DNA from: Pseudohoeflea sp964511625
GTDB lineage: Bacteria > Pseudomonadota > Alphaproteobacteria > Rhizobiales > Rhizobiaceae
Direction: 5' to 3'
DNA length: 64,000 nt
Assembly (NCBI GenBank): GCA_964511625.1
Contig: CAZEJG010000012.1
Coordinates: 20,791-84,790, forward strand
Shown here: piece after piece, positions 60,850-64,000 of the stretch
How the letters are laid out: each line of letters starts with the position of its first letter
Position numbering within the stretch: the first letter of the stretch is position 1
Position numbers and translations under genes: made by a program
The notes under the pieces: model-generated
Seen by the model: only the letters and a program-made list of their open reading frames with translations
Told to the model about the DNA's origin: nothing
Databases searched by the model: none

Positions 60850-61658
60850 GATTTTCCAACGTCGGGCGGGAGGGCGGGTTCCGCGTTCTGCTTGGTGCCG
60901 CGTTTGCGGATGTCGGCCATCTCCAGCATGTAGGTTTCCGCCTCGATCATGTGGTCGCGCATGATGAAGCGGGCCTCGTCGGCGCGGCCGGCCTTGATCG
61001 CCCGGATCAAGCGCACCTGATAGTTGAGCCCCGCTTCCCGCAGGTTCGGAACCGGGGCGCGGTAGATCTCGCGACACACCGTCATGTCGCGCAGTAGGCT
61101 GGTCATGAAGATGCAGATGAACCCGAGCACCCGGTTCTCCGCCCGGCGCGCCAGCTCTGAATGGAAGTCGAGTTCCGACATCCGCTGCCGGTATTCTTCT
61201 TCGGCGGTCTCCGGCTCGTCCTCGTAAAGCCTGATCGTGTCGCGGAGTGCCGCCAGATCCTCGTCTGACAATTGTCCCGCGACGCTTGCGGCGAGTTCCG
61301 GCTCCAGCACCTTCCTGATCGCGTAGATGTCCGAAATCGATGGATCGCCGAAGAGAAACAGGTTCTCGATCGTCCGGATCGCGTCCTCGGAGCGAACGGA
61401 GGTCACGAACACCCCGCCGCCCGGTCCTGTCCGGCTGGTGATCATGCCCTGGATTTCCAGGATCTTCAGCGCTTCCCGTGTACTGCCGCGCGACACACCC
61501 AGTTCGCGCGGATCGATCCAGGCCGCCGGCACCTTGTCGCCGGGCCGCAAGCCTTCGTCGATGATGCGGTCGCGCAGCCGATCGGCCGCCTGATCAGGAC
61601 GCTTGCGCTTGCGCGTCTGTCCGCCCGAAGTCCCGCTGCTCGTCTTGTTGTCCCCCAT
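60846..61658 (-). CDS. GntR family regulator with FCD domain (FadR subfamily)
   Basis: The protein has 270 aa. The winged helix reads ADRLRDRIIDEGLRPGDKVPAAWIDPRELGVSRGSTREALKILEIQGMITS. The FCD ligand domain (IYAIRKVLEPELAASVAGQ, LDFHSELARRAENRVLGF, FIMRDHMIEAETYM) has the Asp/His metal ligands typical of organic-acid sensors. The start at 61658 (GAGGAGC upstream, 7 bp after the transporter stop) is used; ATG 61679, also with a good RBS, is an alternative. It probably regulates its own operon. Confidence 0.92.
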   Translation of the reverse strand: MGDNKTSSGTSGGQTRKRKRPDQAADRLRDRIIDEGLRPGDKVPAAWIDPRELGVSRGSTREALKILEIQGMITSRTGPGGGVFVTSVRSEDAIRTIENLFLFGDPSISDIYAIRKVLEPELAASVAGQLSDEDLAALRDTIRLYEDEPETAEEEYRQRMSELDFHSELARRAENRVLGFICIFMTSLLRDMTVCREIYRAPVPNLREAGLNYQVRLIRAIKAGRADEARFIMRDHMIEAETYMLEMADIRKRGTKQNAEPALPPDVGKS

Positions 61659-61665
61659 GAGCTCC

Positions 61666-62682
61666 TCAGCCTTCGCCATGCTCCTCCGGATGGTGACAGG
61701 CGGCCAAATGCGCGGGGTCTCCGGGCGCCGGCGCAAGCGGCGGCATGTCCTTCGTGCAGATATCGGTGCCGTGCGGACAGCGCGCATAGAAGGCGCAGCC
61801 CGGCGGCGGATTGTACGGGTCTGGCAGTTCCGCCTCGTTGTCCTCGGCGCCGAGGTCGCGTCGTCCGGGAGCCGGCGCGGAATCGAGCAGCAGCCGCGTG
61901 TAGTGATGACGCGGCTTTCTGAAGAGCGCCCTCCCCGGGGCGATCTCCGCCACGCGGCCGAAATAGAGAACCGCCACCCGGTCGGAGACGCTTTCCACCA
62001 CCGAGAGATCATGGCTGATGAACAGGAAGGTCAGGCCGAAGCGCGACTTGAGATCGGCGAGGATGTTGAGCACCTGCGCCTGCACCGAGACATCGAGAGC
62101 CGAGACCGGCTCGTCGAGCACGATCAGTTCCGGATCGGCGGCGAGCGCCCGGGCGATGCCGATGCGTTGCGCCTGACCGCCGGAGAATTCGTGCGGATAG
62201 CGGTCGAGGAATTCGGGCGCGAGGTTGACCGCGTTCATCAGTTCCTCGAGCCGTTCGGCGCGCTTCGCCTTGTCCAGCTTGAGAAGATGGATCAGCGGCG
62301 CTTCGAGGATCGTCCGGATCGTCTTGCGCGGGTTGAGCGAGGCGAGCGGGTCCTGGAACACATACTGGATGCGCCGGGCCACGGCCCGGTGATCGGACTT
62401 GGCGAGACCTACCAGATCCTCGCCCTCGAAGGTGATCGATCCGCCCGACGGCGCGTCGAGCCCGGCGATCATCCGCGCCAGCGTCGATTTTCCGCAGCCG
62501 GATTCCCCGACGATGCCGAGCGTCTCGCCTCTCTTCACGTCGATCGAGATGCCCTGCACCGCATGGACGGAAGGATGCCGACCGCCGAACAGGGTCCGCC
62601 CGCCGCCGAAGATGCGTTCCACCTTGCCGAGCGAGAGGAGCGGCGCGTCGGGCCCGGTCCTGGCTTCCATCGCCTCAGACAT
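61666..62682 (-). CDS. Peptide ABC transporter ATP-binding protein (DppF/OppF type)
   Basis: The protein has 338 aa. Walker A is GESGCGKST, the signature FSGGQAQRIGIARAL and Walker B LIVLDEPVSALD. The C-terminal oligopeptide-transporter tail with cysteines (CAFYARCPHGTDIC...HLAACH) is typical of Opp/Dpp ATPases. Its ATG overlaps the preceding permease-ATPase fusion by 8 bp. It powers uptake of peptides, nickel chelates or related amides. Confidence 0.94.
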   Translation of the reverse strand: MSEAMEARTGPDAPLLSLGKVERIFGGGRTLFGGRHPSVHAVQGISIDVKRGETLGIVGESGCGKSTLARMIAGLDAPSGGSITFEGEDLVGLAKSDHRAVARRIQYVFQDPLASLNPRKTIRTILEAPLIHLLKLDKAKRAERLEELMNAVNLAPEFLDRYPHEFSGGQAQRIGIARALAADPELIVLDEPVSALDVSVQAQVLNILADLKSRFGLTFLFISHDLSVVESVSDRVAVLYFGRVAEIAPGRALFRKPRHHYTRLLLDSAPAPGRRDLGAEDNEAELPDPYNPPPGCAFYARCPHGTDICTKDMPPLAPAPGDPAHLAACHHPEEHGEG

Positions 62683-64000
62683 GTTCGACCTCCCTCTCCT
62701 CGTCGAGCGGATGGAGGCAACGCGCGGCCCGGCGCTCGCCGAACTGCCGCATGGCGATCTCGCCCGACTTGCAGTCGGCCTGCGCGCGCGGACAGCGCGG
62801 CGCAAATGCGCAGCCGTCCGGAAGCCGGTTGACCACCGGCGGCCGTCCCTCGATGGCGTCGAGACGCCGCTCGGGCTCGCCGAGCACCGGCACGCAGTCG
62901 ATCAGCTTGGCCGTGTAGGGATGCTTCGGCGAAGAGAGAATCTCCTCCGTCGTCCCCGTCTCCACGATCTTGCCGGCATACATCACCGCCACCCGGTCGC
63001 AGATCGCCGAGACCACGCCGAAATCATGGGTGATGAAGAGAATGCCGGTGTCGCGCTCCTTGCGCAGCATGTCCAGCAGCGACAGCACCTGCGCCTGCAC
63101 GGTCACGTCGAGCGCGGTGGTCGGCTCGTCGGCGATGATCACCTCGGCATCATTGGCGAGCGCCATGGCGATGCAGACGCGCTGGCGCATACCGCCCGAC
63201 ATCTCGTGCGGATAGGAATCGAGCCGGCTCGCCGCGTTCGGGATGCGCACGGTCTTGAGCAGCTCCTCGGCCTTGGCGCGTGCCTCCTTGTAGCTCAGCG
63301 GCTGGTGCGCGCGGATCGCCTCGATCAGTTGGTCGCCGACGGTGAAAAGCGGATGCAGCGTCGAAAGCGGATCCTGAAAGACATGGCTGACCGCCGAACC
63401 GCGCAACTGGCGGATGCGTTCGTCGGAGGCCGAAAACAGGTCCTCGTCGCCGAACAGCGCCACCCCGCCGACGATCTTGCCGGGCGGCGTCGGCACCAGA
63501 CCCATGATCGACATCGCCGAGACCGACTTGCCGGACCCGGATTCGCCGACGAGCCCCAGGCATTCGCCCTTGCCGACGCGCAGATCGACCCCGCCGACCG
63601 CCTTGTAGACGTCCGGCCCGATGCGGAACTCGGTTCTGAGCCCCTGCACGTCGAGAACGGCCGAGGGATCGCGGGTCGCATCCGCCGGCACGCCCTGCCG
63701 TTCGACTGCCGTGCGCGGTACGGGCCGCGTCAGAGACCCGGATTTCAGCCGCGGATCGAGAATGTCGCGCACCCCGTCGCCGAGCAGGTTGATCGACATC
63801 ACCAGCACGAAGATCATCAGGCCCGGCACGACCGAGACATGCGGCGAGGTGAAGAGGATCTTGCGCCCCTCGCCCAGCATGGAGCCAAGGTCAGCCTGCG
63901 GCGGCTGCGCGCCGAGACCGAGGAAGGACAGACCCGCCGTTTCCAGGATCATCCAGCCGATCGTGGTCGACATGGTGATGATGATCACCGGCAGCACGTT
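62675..64000 (-). CDS. Peptide ABC transporter permease-ATPase fusion (DppC-DppD), cut by right edge
   Basis: The visible 441 residues join a DppC-type permease C-terminus (SLLGLGAQPP region: AGLSFLGLGAQPPQADLGSMLGEGRK, then VLVMSINLLGDGVRDILDPRL) through a short linker to a full DppD-type ATPase (GESGSGKSVSAMSIMGL, MSGGMRQRVCIAMAL, VIIADEPTTALD, CAFAPRCPRAQADC). The open reading frame has no stop at the joint, so the fusion is real in this sequence. The permease N-terminus and probably the DppB and substrate-binding genes lie to the right, outside the window. Confidence 0.92.
   Translation of the reverse strand, partial: NVLPVIIITMSTTIGWMILETAGLSFLGLGAQPPQADLGSMLGEGRKILFTSPHVSVVPGLMIFVLVMSINLLGDGVRDILDPRLKSGSLTRPVPRTAVERQGVPADATRDPSAVLDVQGLRTEFRIGPDVYKAVGGVDLRVGKGECLGLVGESGSGKSVSAMSIMGLVPTPPGKIVGGVALFGDEDLFSASDERIRQLRGSAVSHVFQDPLSTLHPLFTVGDQLIEAIRAHQPLSYKEARAKAEELLKTVRIPNAASRLDSYPHEMSGGMRQRVCIAMALANDAEVIIADEPTTALDVTVQAQVLSLLDMLRKERDTGILFITHDFGVVSAICDRVAVMYAGKIVETGTTEEILSSPKHPYTAKLIDCVPVLGEPERRLDAIEGRPPVVNRLPDGCAFAPRCPRAQADCKSGEIAMRQFGERRAARCLHPLDEEREVEHV

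Noticed and set aside
60846..61658. GntR/FCD regulator as the binder of the island palindromes
   Set aside because: FadR-type sites are usually T-GGT/ACC-A-like and the gene is 20 kb away in another operon. The embedded MarR is more economical. It is not fully excluded.

Overview
The window is a GC-rich, densely packed chromosomal segment from an alphaproteobacterium, most likely Rhizobiales (Rhizobiaceae or a close family). The clues are an extensin-like lipoprotein, a thuEFGK-type trehalose/maltose importer, the asnO-ngg-M42 peptidase osmoprotectant operon, a TIGR02281-type retropepsin-like protease, a DUF1289 protein and a PleC/PdhS-like histidine kinase. I see 61 protein genes. I see no tRNA, rRNA, CRISPR array or insertion sequence.

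Layout. 1-9.2 kb: the 5' end of a penicillin acylase, a hydroxyisobutyrate-type dehydrogenase, a TetR-controlled MFS / FAD-sugar-lactone oxidase / PLP fold-III operon, then DUF302, Lrp, a uracil-DNA-glycosylase-like protein, GST and a nuclease. 9.4-20.1 kb: a membrane histidine kinase, cobT and cobS back to back, a retropepsin-like protease, a TauE/SafE exporter, the extensin-like lipoprotein, a thioesterase, a YdeP-type molybdopterin enzyme and dusA.

20.3-41.4 kb is a catabolic island. A plus-strand run (ABC ATPase, sugar-binding protein, TIM-barrel isomerase, two permeases, Gfo/Idh/MocA dehydrogenase) converges on a long minus-strand operon. In transcription order that operon encodes a BMP-type nucleoside ABC importer, two nucleoside hydrolases, an isochorismatase-family amidohydrolase, a MarR regulator, a PF06684 protein and hydantoinase A and B. 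The two runs meet at one 12-bp-stem terminator. Two dehydrogenases diverge from the far end. A near-identical palindrome (core TTCGTGTACGAA) occurs four times, only at promoter regions of this island. It makes the block look like one regulon, probably under the embedded MarR protein. The enzyme set suggests import of a ribosylated hydantoin-like or other N-heterocyclic compound, removal of the sugar, ring opening and de-carbamoylation, with a co-regulated sugar branch. This pathway is inferred, not shown.

41.4-59.9 kb: modABC with a one-domain ModE, thuEFGK, mmsA-purU, hisC, gph, a thioredoxin-like protein, rpe, and the N-acetylglutaminylglutamine amide (NAGGN) osmoprotectant operon. 59.9-64 kb: a peptide ABC transporter with a permease-ATPase fusion (cut by the right edge), a FadR/FCD GntR regulator and an acetamidase/formamidase, forming an operon closed by a strong terminator.

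Starts were chosen by ribosome-binding site and family alignment from memory. No database search was possible, so specific substrates are inferences.
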